Origin: Bufo bufo
Taxonomy: Eukaryota > Chordata > Amphibia > Anura > Bufonidae
Reading direction: 5' to 3'
DNA: 64,000 nucleotides
NCBI RefSeq assembly: GCF_905171765.1
Contig: NC_053392.1
Location: 504,848,556 to 504,912,555, forward strand
Under the pieces are notes generated by a model. That model saw only the letters and a list, made by a program, of their open reading frames with translations, did no database searches and was not told the DNA's origin. Of this stretch, positions 1 through 10,511 are shown piece by piece; position 1 is the stretch's first letter; each line of letters begins with the position of its first letter. Both the position numbers and the translations under genes were made by a program.

Positions 1-165
1 TTAAATTTCATCTGACGAACATTCATTTTGGTTAAAATCATCCATCTGATCAACTTTAGACTAATGCATATGGCCACCTTTAGTCATAGCTGTCTAATTT
101 TCATATAGGATTTTCAATAACAGCGATATTTAGGGTTACTATAACCTGTCTTTTTTCCTCAACAG

Positions 166-365
166 GGAGCTTCTTGACACCACATGCCGTATTGCCAACA
201 CACTGAAAAAGTATGGAGTAAAAAAAGGTGACAGAGTGGCCATCTACATGCCTGTTTCACCGTTGGCTGTGTCATCCATGTTGGCTTGTGCAAGGATTGG
301 AGCTGTTCACACCGTTGTCTTTGCTGGTTTCAGTGCGGAATCCTTGGCTGGACGAATTAATGATG
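166..365 (+). CDS. acss1: ACSS1-type gene, visible exon 1
   Basis: The first G closes a codon begun in an upstream exon outside the window; 66 full codons follow and the last G opens a split alanine codon. The product includes [15 protein letters not shown] and [20 protein letters not shown], the strongly conserved N-terminal core of acetyl-CoA synthetases that starts the adenylation domain. A pyrimidine-rich tract ending in AACAG precedes it and GTAAG follows. The next exon is almost 7 kb away. There are no stops or frameshifts. Confidence 0.95.
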
Positions 366-1040
366 GTAAGTAGTAGTTTACTTTCAAGTTGTACCACATT
401 ATCCTACAATATTTTACAGAAATACAAGGTTACCCGTAGATACTCCGACTTTGTTGGGGAAATCCACTAAATCCTGCCTGAGGGTCCATTCTTTTCTCAT
501 CTGTTCTTCACACAATCGACTACAAGATTTCTCACGTGCCTCTCCCCTACCCCGGAACTCTCTACCCCAACACACCAGACTCTCCCCCAACATCCAAACC
601 TTCAAAGTGTAACTAAACTTTATTAATACTGTTCTAAATGCCTTATGACTTTTTTGAAATATGCATTTTTAAAAAAAAAAAACATTTTTACTGACAAAAT
701 AAGCAAGCCAAAGTTCAGAGTGTCTAAAGTGCTTTTGAATCTGTATACCAGTACACTGCTGACATATATGCGTTGTGCAGATGTTTGGATTCCACTGTAC
801 TGCAGGCATAGGAGTTGTAGTGAGCACTGTTCTGGCAGGAGCACACTCCACTTATTCTGCCTGTGCCCCCTCCACTGAAAGCTCTGCATAGCACATCAGT
901 GCAGGAGACCCTATGCCAGACGTCAGCTAAAGGTACAGGCAGAAGCAGGTATGTGTGCCACTACAACCCCTATGCCTGCACCCCCTTATGTCTCTATAAC
1001 GATCAGCTGGTAATGGTGAGCCATGAAATTTATTAGTTTA
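366..1040. other. Intron sequence with an L2-like LINE scrap and a small foldback
   Basis: At about 476-603 (+) a decayed LINE scrap reads, across frameshifts, LQDFSRA, NSLPQHTRLSP and IQTFK. This matches the C-terminal reverse-transcriptase end of the L2-like element at 33.2 kb (LQDFNRAAPT, IRLIPTFPTFK). At about 800-985 an imperfect inverted repeat (GCAGGCATAGGAGTTGTAGT against ACTACAACCCCTATGCCTGC) suggests a small foldback MITE. Nothing else was recognised. Confidence 0.45.
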
Positions 1041-1060
1041 GTCCCCAAATGTGGACTGGG

Positions 1061-1531
1061 AAGTTATATTTATTCATGACCTATCCTCAGGATAGGTCAT
1101 CAATATCGGATCGGCTGGGGTCTGACACCTGGCACCCCCGCCGATCAGCTGTTTGAAGAGAAGGCGCGCGCCATGCCAACGCCACCTCCTCTTCACTGTT
1201 TACCTTCTCGCTGTTGCATCTGCAGCGGTGAGCAGGTGTAATTACACCCAAGCCGTCCTATTCATTTCAATGGTACGGATCGCTCCTATACAAGTGTATG
1301 GGAACGATCCGTCCCATTGAAATAAAACAGTTAGGTGTAATTACACCTGCTCACCTCTGCAGATGCAACAGGGAGAAGGTAAACAGTGAAGAGGAGGCGG
1401 CGCTGGCACGGCGCGCGCCTTCTCTTCAAACAGCTGATCGGCGGGGGGCCGGGTGTCGGACCCCAGCCGATCTGATATTGATGACCTATCCTGAGGATAG
1501 GTCATCAATAAATATAACTTGGACAACCCCT
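1061..1531. repeat. Foldback T2-type MITE, palindromic
   Basis: The two halves are inverted copies with a centre near 1290. Outer arms carry CCTCAGGATAGGTCATCAAT (left, from 1085) and its complement (right, to 1509); inner arms pair around GCCGATCAGCTGTTTGAAGA. The right end is GGACAACCCCT followed by TTAA (1532-1535), the duplication target of T2/Kolobok MITEs. The left end has decayed. Related or partial copies lie at about 22000-22171, 39541-40255, 49945-50145 and 50899-51170. Confidence 0.8.
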
Positions 1532-1535
1532 TTAA

Positions 1536-2716
1536 TTGACAGAATACAGGGCATGTTTTGTAGGCAGGGACAACAGAAGTAGGCATGGACAACACCAGAA
1601 ACAAGTAGGCAGGGACAACAGAAATGGTGGGGCCAGTAATACCGTTGTGCAACACAAAACATCAAAAACTTAAAATCCAAATACCACAGTGCAGCATAAA
1701 ATACTGCCCTATGACCATACTGAGGATGGTGATACAGTTCAAGTCGGGAGAGCAACCGGTGGCTGCTGGTCAGGTGCATAAATACTTGATGCTCCTAGCA
1801 TTCATTTATGCTGAGATCATCAGGTCGTTATATACCTGGTGGATGTGAGGAGGGTTCGGATGGCCCCTGTTAGCATCAGCCCATTGGGAAATTTCACGGT
1901 AGGGTATATGGCCATTTCACCCTTGTTAGTCCCCCAAATGCAATGTAATGGACAGTGGCAAGGTGTTTATTAGGTGACAGAGAGCCATTTATCTACCGGG
2001 CTCTTGTGCAGTTGCACAAGTTGCACAGATGCTAGTATATTTGGCCCTGGTCACATCTCCAAAACTAGACCTGTTGAAAAGCACTTTGCACAGCCCAGAT
2101 AAACATCACCAAACAGTGCCCCAAGAAATACGGTAGTTCTATACTGAGCTGATAGGAATAACAGCTAGATTGATGGAAGTGGGCTTGTGGTTAGATCACA
2201 CAAATTAGATGTTTACTCTCCAGTTCTATTGTCTTTCTGATCACAAACGCCAGATGTGTCTAGCATCTGCTCTCCCCCCTGCTCCACAGAATTAACGTGC
2301 TTGTTAATGAGGAATATGTAATTGTTTTCCTAAATCACCATTTGGCTGACAATTATTTTATGTTCATGGCCAGCTTAATACTTAGTGACTGCTGATGATT
2401 ATGCTTGTGGTAGGGCATACAAGTCGAGTTCAAGATAACATGAAGGTTACTTTTGAGGTAGGTTGTAGTAGGACACAGGTAGGTTGTTGATGAGACAAGT
2501 GCTTTATGTTGCTCTGTGTCTGAGAGAAATGTGAATGAATATGATTAGTAGATTCTACCCTGTGAATATCAGTGTGAGGGGCCCATGCTATGCTTTGATT
2601 TCTCAAGTTCATACCCCATTAGTCATGGTTCTATTTAGGTTCATGAATTTGTTCTGTCATCATATCAGCCAAAGCAGTAATTCAAGTCAATGAGACAGTG
2701 CCAGCTACTGTATACT
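1536..2716. other. Intron, partly repeat-derived
   Basis: From about 1560 to 1930 the sequence (short GGCAGGGACAACAGAA repeats, then CCAAATACCACAGT and CCCATTGGGAAATTT) resembles the interior of the T2-flanked block at 31484-32043, so it is probably a decayed copy of the same repeat. From 1930 to 2716 I see no gene or recognisable element. Confidence 0.4.
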
Positions 2717-2717
2717 G

Positions 2718-2718
<1 letters not shown>

Positions 2719-2780
<62 letters not shown>
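2719..2780. repeat. Tetranucleotide microsatellite
   Basis: About 15 uninterrupted copies of the four-base unit CTAT. It is likely length-polymorphic. Confidence 0.97.
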
Positions 2781-2783
<3 letters not shown>

Positions 2784-3191
2784 ATTTTTGCAGGATGTTT
2801 TTTTACCATTTCCTAGATACCTCACCGTAATGTCTATACATAATAGAAAAATCGTTATAGCACTATATAGCACTATAGCACCAACATACAGATGTAGCAG
2901 GGGTAACACACACACTCCTAACTGAAATTTCTTAACTCATTGCGTTATCTTGAAACAAAAGCCATTGAAAAGCAATTGCTTAATGCATTTGGTTTAGATA
3001 ACATGTCTCAAAAAGCATTTGTGTTAACCCTGCTACATCCATATGTAACGCTGTACTGTGCATTTAGCAAATATTGAATCACCTATCCAAAGTCCCGGAA
3101 ACCCCCTTTAAGACTACCATTTCAAATGCCAAAGTTTTAAAACCTATTTTGGAGTGGTTTGCACCAAATGTATTAAAAGTTGCCTCTTAAT

Positions 3192-3586
3192 TAGGGATGA
3201 GCGAACTTGATGTTTTCAAGTTCGGGTTCTAGGGCAATTCCGTTATGGATTCTGTTTTCAAGGAACTTAGAGGAATTCTATCATGGAATGCACCACAGAA
3301 GCCTTTAAGAGGCATTCCGTCATAATAGAAGCCTATGGGCAGCATAACGGATCTGGACGGTTTCCGGTATACAGGACAGGACTTAACGGAAACCATCCCG
3401 GATCCGTTATGCTGCCCATAGACTTCTATTAAGACAGAATGCAACAGGAAATGCCTCCTAAAAGCTTCTGTGGTGCATGCCGTCATAGAATTCCGTTATA
3501 TTCCGTGCTGACGGATTCCATCATGGAATTGCCCCAGAACCCGAACGCTGAACCTGAACTTGAAAACATCAAGTTCGCTCGCCCCT
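3192..3586. repeat. Foldback MITE with GATGAGCGAACTTGATG ends
   Basis: Two inverted arms of about 190 bases. The left end is GGGATGAGCGAACTTGATGT and the right end the complement (ACATCAAGTTCGCTCGCCCC). Inner arms pair around CATAACGGATC and GGATCCGTTATG. No coding content. Distant relatives with GAGATGAGCGAA ends appear near 49045-49195. Confidence 0.8.
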
Positions 3587-4238
3587 ACTCTTAATAAATG
3601 TGGTGTATTTTGAAGTGCCTAAAAGCCCAAAAAATGAAATCTAAATCTGCACTAAAAATGTGCCACACATTTTTAGTTGATGCCAAGCCGGGCAATTACA
3701 TTAATAAATTTAGGTCATTGTACAAATTTTGTCATTTGAACGGCCCCTTGTGCTGGCATAGTGAGAATAAAAAAAAGTTGCAAATACCAGTCACCCAGCC
3801 GGTATCTCAGTTAACATGAATATAAAATGCAGAGTAAAGCAACAAAGGTAGCTAGGTGAAGACAGGATGGAGTGGCGATATATGTGACCCAAGTCTGGTT
3901 GTGTATGGCTCAGTGGTGCAGCTATCAGGGAAGAAGGGGAAGCAGCTGCTACGGAGCCCAAGCTCAGAAGGGGCACTGAAGCAGTACTTATGATTTCATT
4001 GTCAACAGATGAACTGGGCTCCTGACCAAGTCCTGTAGTTTTTATTACATGTACACTCTGCTGCTAGTTACAGCTATGTTGTACTTTATAGGAGCAGACA
4101 CTAGAGGAGCAGCGCTGGAGCTTCTCCCACTGAAGGTCCTTGCTAAGTGGGGAGCGGAGTACAATTCCTCCATGCTGTCTCCTTCTACTCCTATGGCCGT
4201 TTTCACACGAAGATCCATGTGTGTGGAATGTGTATGCA
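3587..4238. other. Intron with possible hAT-type end
   Basis: No coding sequence. At 3911 CAGTGGTGCAGCTATCAGGG resembles a hAT-type end. A partner-like end (complement of CAGGGGCATAGCTAGAAGTG) lies at about 5613-5632, beyond the Tc1 copy at 4261-5310. Flanking 8-mers do not match, so the pairing is tentative. Confidence 0.3.
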
Positions 4239-4260
4239 TATATATATATATATATATATA

Positions 4261-5307
4261 CACTCACCTAAAGAATTATTAGGAACACCTGTTCTATTTC
4301 TCATTAATGCAATTATCTAGTCAACCAATCACATGGCAGTTGCTTCAATGCATTTAGGGGTGTGGTCCTGGTCAAGACAATCTCCTGAACTCCAAACTGA
4401 ATGTCAGAATAGGAAAGAAAGGTGATTTAAGCAATTTTGAGCGTGGCATGGTTGTTGGTGCCAGACGGGCCGGTCTGAGTATTTCACAATCTGCTCAGTT
4501 ACTGGGATTTTCACGCACAATCATTTCTAGGGTTTACAAAGAATGGTGTGAAAAGGGAAAAACATCCAGTATGCGGCAGTCCTGTGGGCAAAAATGCCTT
4601 GTGGATGCTAGAGGTCAGAGGAGAATGGGCCGACTGATTCAAGCTGATAGAAGAGCAACGTTGACTGAAATAACCACTCATTACAACCGAGGTATGCAGC
4701 AAAGCATTTGTGAAGCCACAACACGCACAACCTTGAGGTGGATGGGCTACAACAGCAGAAGACCCCACCGGGTACCACTCATCTCCACTACAAATAGGAA
4801 AAAGAGGCTACAATTTGCACGAGCTCACCAAAATTGGACTGTTGAAGACTGGAAAAATGTTGCCTGGTCAAATGAGTCTTGATTTCTATTGAGACATTCA
4901 AATGGTAGAGTCCGAATTTGGCGTAAACAGAATGAGAACATGTATCCATCCTCTGATGGCTACTTCCAGCAGGATAATGCACCATGTCACAAAGCTTGAA
5001 TCATTTCAAATTGGTTTCTTGAACATGACAATGAGTTCACTGTACTAAAATGGCCCCCACAGTCACCAGTTCTCAACCCAATAGAGCATCTTTGGGATGT
5101 GGTGGAACGGGAGCTTCGTGCCCTGGATGTGCATCCCTCAAATCTCCATCAACTGCAAGATGCTATCCTATCAATATGAGCCAACATTTCTAAAGAATGC
5201 TATCAGCACCTTGTTGAATCAATGCCACGTAGAATTAAGGCAGTTCTGAAGGCAAAAGGGGGCCCAACACCGTATTAGTATGGTGTTCCTAATAATTCTT
5301 TAGGTGA

Positions 5308-5310
<3 letters not shown>
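4261..5310 (+). mobile_element. Decayed Tc1-type transposon inserted in a TA repeat
   Basis: Both ends carry CACTCACCTAAAGAATTATT in inverted orientation (right copy 5291-5310), followed inside by AGGAACACC. The left flank is an AT dinucleotide run ending in TA, the Tc1 target; the right flank is TG/TA repeat, so the copy landed in or beside a microsatellite. The element is about 1050 bases, shorter than usual because part of the transposase gene is deleted. Confidence 0.93.
4402..5278 (+). pseudogene. Tc1 transposase remnant, deleted and nonsense-mutated
   Basis: The main frame reads GMVVGARRAGLSISQSAQLL (helix-turn-helix DNA-binding region) through WSNES, then QQDNAPCHK and SPVLNPIEHLWDVVE to AKGGPTPY. 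The second aspartate and the glutamate of the DDE triad are visible, in QQDN and NPIEH. In-frame stops occur at 4880, 4997 and 5177, and an early TAG follows the presumed start codon at 4402. The first looks like CGA to TGA decay. About 60 residues between the first catalytic aspartate region and YPSSDGYFQQDN are missing with no change of frame. It cannot produce active enzyme. Confidence 0.92.
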
Positions 5311-5357
<47 letters not shown>

Positions 5358-5575
5358 TGTGTGTATGAGTGTGTCCATGTATATGTTGAGTGCGTGAATA
5401 AGTGTGCGTCCATGTATGTGGTGGGTGTGTCCATTTACACAGTGAATGAGTGCGTCCATGTATGTGGTGAGTGTGTCCATATATGTGGGAAGTGCGTGCA
5501 TGAGTACATCCTTGTATGTGGTGAGTGCATGCATGAGTGTGTCCATGTATGTGGTGAGTCCATGTGTCCATGAAG
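5311..5575. repeat. TA microsatellite and GTGTCCATGTATGTGGTGAGTG-like minisatellite
   Basis: 5317-5355 is a TA run. From about 5360 to 5575 a degenerate unit with GTCCATGTATGTGGTGAGTG recurs about seven times at irregular spacing. Open frames here are low-complexity artefacts. Confidence 0.85.
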
Positions 5576-6035
5576 TGGGGGGGGCGTCCAAAAATTGGCT
5601 GTGGGGCCCAGTCACTTCTAGCTATGCCCCTGGACATGTCTGATAGATGTAGGACCCACTCCTATATCGAGAGCAGGACCCAACTGTGAATGGAAAGGAT
5701 GCTGTGCATGCGCTGTGTTTTCCCTTTGCTGTTACGGGACTTCTGAAAATAGCCAAGCGCCGCCTATTTTTGGAAGTCCCATAGCATTGAATGGAGAGGA
5801 GTCTTAGTGGTACTGTATGACAGATCTGGCTATGCATTGGGGTTTCCACTATAAACAGAAACCATTAAGGCATACAGTACAGACCAAAAGTTTGGACACA
5901 CCTTCTCATTCAAAGAGTTTTCTTTATTTTCATGACTATGAAAATTGTAGATTCACACTGAAGGCATCAAAACTATGAATTAACACATGTGGAATTATAT
6001 ACATAACAAACAAGTGTGAAACAACTGAAAATATG

Positions 6036-6308
6036 TCATATTCTAGGTTCTTCAAAGTAGCCACCTTTTGCTTTGATTACTGCTTTGCACACTCTTGGCA
6101 TTCTCTTGATGCGCTTCAAGAGGTAGTCCCCTGAAATGGTCCTCCAACAGTCTTGAAGGAGTTCCCAGAGATGCTTAGCACTTGTTGGCCCTTTTGCCTT
6201 CACTCTGCGGTCCATCTTACCCCAAACCATCTCGATTGGGTTCAGGTCCGGTGACTGTGGAGGCCAGGTCATCTGGCGCAGCACCCCATCACTCTCCTTC
6301 ATGGTCAA
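6036..6308 (-). pseudogene. Tc1 transposase C-terminal fragment
   Basis: The minus strand reads [20 protein letters not shown] through RVCKAVIKAKGGYFEEPRI and a stop. SPDLNPIE contains the catalytic glutamate of the Tc1 DDE triad. Only the last 90 residues remain, joined upstream to unrelated sequence, so the catalytic aspartates and the DNA-binding domain are absent. Confidence 0.9.
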
Positions 6309-6374
6309 ATAGCCCTTACTTTCAAAGTTTTCCCAATTTTTCGGCTGACTGACTGACCTTCATTTCTTAAAGTA

Positions 6375-6560
6375 ATGATGGCCACTCGTTTTTCTTTATT
6401 TAGCTGCTTTTTTCTTGCCATAATACAAATTCTAACAGTCTATTCAGTAGGACTATCAGCTGTGTATCCATCTGACTTCTCCTCAACGCAACTGATGGTC
6501 CCAACCCCATTTATAAGGCAAGAAATCCCACTTATTAAACCTGACAGGACACACCTGTGA
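6375..6560 (+). CDS. Small ORF in the centre of the Tc1 derivative, unknown
   Basis: The ORF runs from ATG to stop, 61 codons, starting MMATRFSLFSCFFLAIIQIL. The N-terminal 30 residues are hydrophobic and resemble a signal peptide or membrane anchor (MMATR charge, then a Leu/Phe/Ile-rich stretch); the rest is polar and proline-containing. It has no transposase character and I recognise no family. It may be chance in a captured host segment. It is listed because it occupies the non-transposon centre of a mobile element. Confidence 0.25.
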   Translation: MMATRFSLFSCFFLAIIQILTVYSVGLSAVYPSDFSSTQLMVPTPFIRQEIPLIKPDRTHL

Positions 6561-6835
6561 CGTGAAAACCATTTCAGGGGACTACCTCTTGAAGCTCATC
6601 AAGAGAATGCCAAGAGTGTGCAAAGCAGTAATCAAAGCAAAAGGTGGCTACTTTGAAGAACCTAGAATATGACATATTTTCAGTTGTTTCACACTTGTTT
6701 GTTATGTATATAATTCCACTTGTGTTAATTCATAGTTTTGATGCCTTCAGTGTGAATCTACAATTTTCATAGTCATGAAAATAAAGAAAACTCTTTGAAT
6801 AAGAAGGTGTGTCCAAACTTTTGGTCTGTACTGTA

Positions 6836-7352
6836 TATGAACACAGCTTTAAACTGTAAATTTAGAATACGTTTTTCAGAATTAGCTGCCATGTGGGTGT
6901 ACATGAGGAATAACATTATATTTGGTCATTATATGACCTGTTTTTGCCATTTTAGCAGTTTTTCCTTCTTTAATCTGTCTGTAATTCTCTGTTTTTTTTG
7001 CGGGTAGGTGGAGACTAGCTGGTTTCATGTCTGCCCAAAGACTACACATGGAGAAACAGGGGAATCTGCTCCCTACCTCTCTGTAGCATACCCTCAGATA
7101 TGAACAGTGAATTGAGAGTTAAAAAGGAGGGGAGAGCAGGAGTGGAGCCTGATAAGAGGAAAAGGAAGCAACTTTCTTTGCTAAGATAGATTACAAAGTT
7201 TCTTACATTTGCATGTACAGTCAAGTCTGGAAGGTTCTAAGTGAGATGATCTTAGTCTCATAATACTTTGGTACACTTGTGTCTACGAGACTGAGCAAAT
7301 GCTTTTCAAGAATTAAATGAAATCATTAATTATCTTCATATTATTTCAATAG
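6836..7352. other. Intron 1 end, nothing recognised
   Basis: AT-rich intronic sequence between the Tc1 derivative and visible exon 2. No repeat or gene was recognised. Confidence 0.5.
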
Positions 7353-7528
7353 CTAAATGCAAAGCTGTCATCACTGTCAACCAAGGACTGAGGGGCGGAC
7401 GAGTGACAGAGCTCAAGAAGACTGTGGATGAAGCTGTCAAGAGCTGTCCATCGATTAAACATGTCTTTGTTGCTCAGAGGACAGACAACAAAGTCCACAT
7501 GGGTAATCTTGACATTTCTCTGGAAGAA
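7353..7528 (+). CDS. acss1: ACSS1-type gene, visible exon 2
   Basis: The exon completes a split alanine codon and adds 58 codons. It begins KCKAVITVNQGLRGGRV and ends NLDISLEE. The arginine-rich GLRGGR segment matches the region that contacts CoA in bacterial acetyl-CoA synthetase (family knowledge). The HMGNLDISLEE end is typical of ACSS1 and lacks the long insert of ACSS2. The acceptor is AATAG and the donor GTACGT. The exon lies between the 5875-6833 Tc1 derivative and an unidentified repeat-like block. Confidence 0.95.
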
Positions 7529-8930
7529 GTACGTCTTATACATGTGTACCTGTACTATGTAACATGGTGCACATAAGAAATATTCTGAATAGAAGAATCC
7601 ATATTTTATGATATGTATTGTACGGATACTGCTGACAATACAAAGCGAGAATTATACATAACACTGAACAGACTCTTAAGAGATATTAGTCTCAAAATGG
7701 GTTTACAAAATTCAACATATAGTATTGCATAAATCCCGGGAGAGGACAGGAGTGATGGTAGAGGCAACAATGGTGGTAGTAGTACTCACAAAGGCAGTCC
7801 TCACTCTGGCACATGCAGTGAAGGGAGAGCTGCACCTTTTCTTCCCCTTGGGCACATGCTACTGGTATGTGGGGTGCCCTTGGTGTCGGAGGGTTTTGCA
7901 GATTCAAGGCAGGGTCCCCTGGAGGTGGCACAATACAGTGTCAGTGTAGGTGATGATGCCATGAAAAGAAAAGGACTCTTTTGGTAAAACAAGTCTACAG
8001 TACTTTACTGAGGCAAGTCGGGAGATGGTACTCACAGACACTTGCAAAAGCAGGCACAATCTTTACAGGTTGCAAAGGCAGTTTTCCCAAGTCTACATAT
8101 AGGGAGCAATGGGGAATAAGGTGGTTCTTTCTGAATGACTTTCCAGTTAATCTGAGCAACCTTCCCAATTCAACCAAGGGGTGCAAATTCTCTCTTTCCT
8201 CTCTCTCTATATATTCCCTTGTTCAGTCTGTATTTCTACAATACCCAGCTGTGGGGTGTAGTCCTTTAACATATGGCCACTCTCTCTCTTTTGTAGGGAG
8301 GGTGTCTGAAACTTCTATCCCCAACCAAAATGCACTGAAGTCTACAGCCAATACACACACTTTCCTCAATATAAATGCATGAAATCTTCTGTTTGGCTCA
8401 CTTCTCTACTTCAGAGGCTGGCACTTGTTACAGTCACTGTTCTGGCCACTCTTGGCTCACAGGGCTGGTATATCCCAGTCTGCTGTTTCTCCTTGCAACA
8501 TTCACTCTAGCTTCTAACACTGTCTCCTGACAAAGATGTCTGCCTATACACTCCCTAGCAGCTCCTAACTAGAGTGGTTGGACCAGCTCACACCCAGCAA
8601 CTGTCTCTATGGGGGCAAGAAAATTAAGTCCTTCTCCCCATGCACAGCCTTTGGGAAACAAACTGCATAGAAGAGACACAGTAACCCTCTTTAACAATAA
8701 ACCACTGGGTCACTGCAATATAATGACAAAACTCCTATCTTTGAAGTAAAGCAAACAAAGAAAAGTGATGTGGACCAATATAGTTTTATGTAAATAAAAT
8801 AATATATTAAACAAAGCTTACAACAAATATAAGACATATCTGACCAAAAGTAACACATTTCTATTAGTTATTTGATGTATTATGTCCTATGTTTTTTCTT
8901 ATAAATATATACTTTGTTTTTGTGAAATAC
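7529..8930. other. Intron 2 start with an unidentified repeat-like block
   Basis: From about 7700 to 8690 composition shifts to a pyrimidine-rich, gene-like texture with phrases such as GGACTCTTTTGGTAAAACAA and TACAGTACTTTACTGA, similar in style to blocks at 24560-26075 and 51900-52500. I suspect an old LTR or other retroelement but found no matched termini or duplication. 8690-8930 is AT-rich and unremarkable. Confidence 0.3.
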
Positions 8931-8938
8931 AAAAATAA

Positions 8939-10362
8939 CAGGGTGGATAAAAATCTATGATTTTAAAAAAAAAATTAAAAAAAATCAGATTTTTTTTATT
9001 TTAAATCTGATTTTTTTATTTAAATCTGATTTTTTTTTTATATAAAATGCTTTTTGAGGAAAATATATTACCATCCAAAGGTTATTCCATCATGAAATAT
9101 AGATTCGTTTTTTAATCATGTATATGTTAATTTTTTTGGTAAATAAATTCCATTAATCCATTCACAATGTCATGCTCCTCCAGAGGTTTTTGTAAGATTA
9201 TTGGGCAGTTTCTCTGCCTACAAGATATTATCACAGATGCTTGGTTTACTTTTGCAGTTCTCAAAACTGAATATGACTCAGCAGAGATTACATGCCTCTT
9301 CTTCACAGCAAAAATGTTATAACATGAACAGAGTTGAGAAAAAGACCTTAAAGGGATTCTGTCATCAGAATTTAGGCCTATAACCTAAACATATGGCGAT
9401 GTCCCTTGTAAAACACTGAATCCTAAAGTGACTTTATCACTACCTGTGGCTCTATAATCATAAAAAAACAGGTTTATATCACCTGTCACTCACGTCAAAA
9501 TGTGTCCAAGGGGACGTCTCATGGTGCAGGGTGCCCGGCTGCAGCCATCTCGTTTAGGTGCCCAGCGCCGCCTTCTGAAGTGAAATCGCCGCCCTCCCTT
9601 TCATTAGATCCGCCTACCTCAGTTCATCGCCGCCTCTCTAACGTCCGCTCGCTTCAGCCAGATCCCGCGCGTGCATATAACCTGATGCGCCCGTGCGGAC
9701 TACTGGCAGCGGCCTCGTTTAGCGAAGTGCGCATGCGCCGGCCGGCGCACTTCACTAAACAAGGCCGCTACCAGTAGTCCGCACGGGCGCATTTGGTTAT
9801 ACCTAGTGCGCATGCGCGGGATCTGGCTGAAGCGAGCCGACGTTAGAGAGGCGGCGATGAACTGAGGTAGGCGGATCTAATGAAAGGGAGGGCGGCGATT
9901 TCACTTCAGAAGGCGGCGCTGGGCACCTAAACGAGATGGCTGCAGCCGGGCACCCTGCACCATGAGACGTCCCCTTGGACACATTTTGACGTGAGTGACA
10001 GGTGATATAAACCTGTTTTTTATGATTATAGAGCCACAGGCGCATTTGATAAAGTCACTTTAGGATTCAGTGTATTACTAGGGACATCGCAATATGTTTA
10101 GGTTATAGGGCTCATTTCTGATGACAGAATCCCTTTAATTCTAACTTTTACAATACAAACCTATGAATACAGAATCAACCTAATCAAACTAATATGAAAA
10201 GTTGTTATTCTAAAAATCTTCATCTACTTGCATATTATAAGTTATACCAGCAATAATTAGTCTTTATGTAGAAAACTATGATTTAAATCATACTGACTAG
10301 TGATTTAAATCGTGATTTAAATTCTGATTTAATTTAGTTTGATTTAAATCAAATCCACCCTG
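8939..10362. mobile_element. Non-autonomous hAT element with 8-bp duplication
   Basis: The ends are CAGGGTGGAT (8939) and ATCCACCCTG (to 10362), flanked by identical 8-base direct repeats AAAAATAA at 8931-8938 and 10363-10370, diagnostic of hAT. Subterminal zones are rich in GATTTAAATC-like motifs. No transposase. A T2-type palindrome is inserted inside (9352-10134). Confidence 0.92.
9352..10134. mobile_element. T2/Kolobok-type palindromic element nested in hAT
   Basis: TTAA occurs on both sides (9348-9351, 10135-10138) with inverted ends AGGGATTCTGTCATCAGAA and a right-end variant. The whole 783 bases is a near-perfect inverted repeat centred near 9742, with a GC-rich core hairpin (GCGCATGCGCCGGCCGGCGC). 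The TTAAAGG end is the hallmark of T2 MITEs described in Xenopus. Mirrored open frames on the two strands are artefacts of the palindrome. Confidence 0.9.
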
Positions 10363-10370
10363 AAAAATAA

Positions 10371-10510
10371 TAATAAATATTTAACTGAGACCTCTGATTC
10401 AGTCAGTAGCAATTAATGGCTTGCAGTACAGTATATGTGAATGGAAATTTTATTTTGATATGTCTGTAGTAATTAGTAATTCTTTAAACACCACATTATG
10501 ATGTCAAAGT
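10371..10510. other. Intron spacer
   Basis: AT-rich intronic sequence between the hAT element and the Tc1 fragment. Nothing recognised. Confidence 0.5.
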
Positions 10511-10511
10511 A

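Larger units (their letters stand above)
5875..6833 (-). mobile_element. Non-autonomous Tc1 derivative with long inverted arms and foreign centre
   Basis: TA lies on both sides (5873-5874, 6834-6835) and both ends are CAGTACAGACCAAAAGTTTG in inverted orientation. The arms are about 265 bases each (5875-6141 and 6567-6833), so each includes the complement of the other and both carry the last transposase codons. The centre (about 6310-6565) does not look like transposase. Total length is 959 bases. Confidence 0.92.

Noticed and set aside
3911..5632. A hAT element with ends CAGTGGTGCAGCTA and complement, interrupted by Tc1
   Set aside because: The ends are similar but not matched, and the flanking 8-mers differ, so the pairing could not be supported.
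5275..5637. Histidine/threonine-rich open frames
   Set aside because: They translate TG/TA repeats and the GTCCATGTATGTGG array.
9502..10045. Two mirrored proteins sharing SKGTSHGAGCPAAAISF
   Set aside because: The same sequence is read on opposite arms of a palindromic MITE, so this is not a duplicated gene.
9348..10138. piggyBac assignment from the TTAA duplication
   Set aside because: TTAA is shared by piggyBac and Kolobok/T2. The TTAAAGG ends fit T2 better; neither transposase is present, so T2 is stated as the likely type only.
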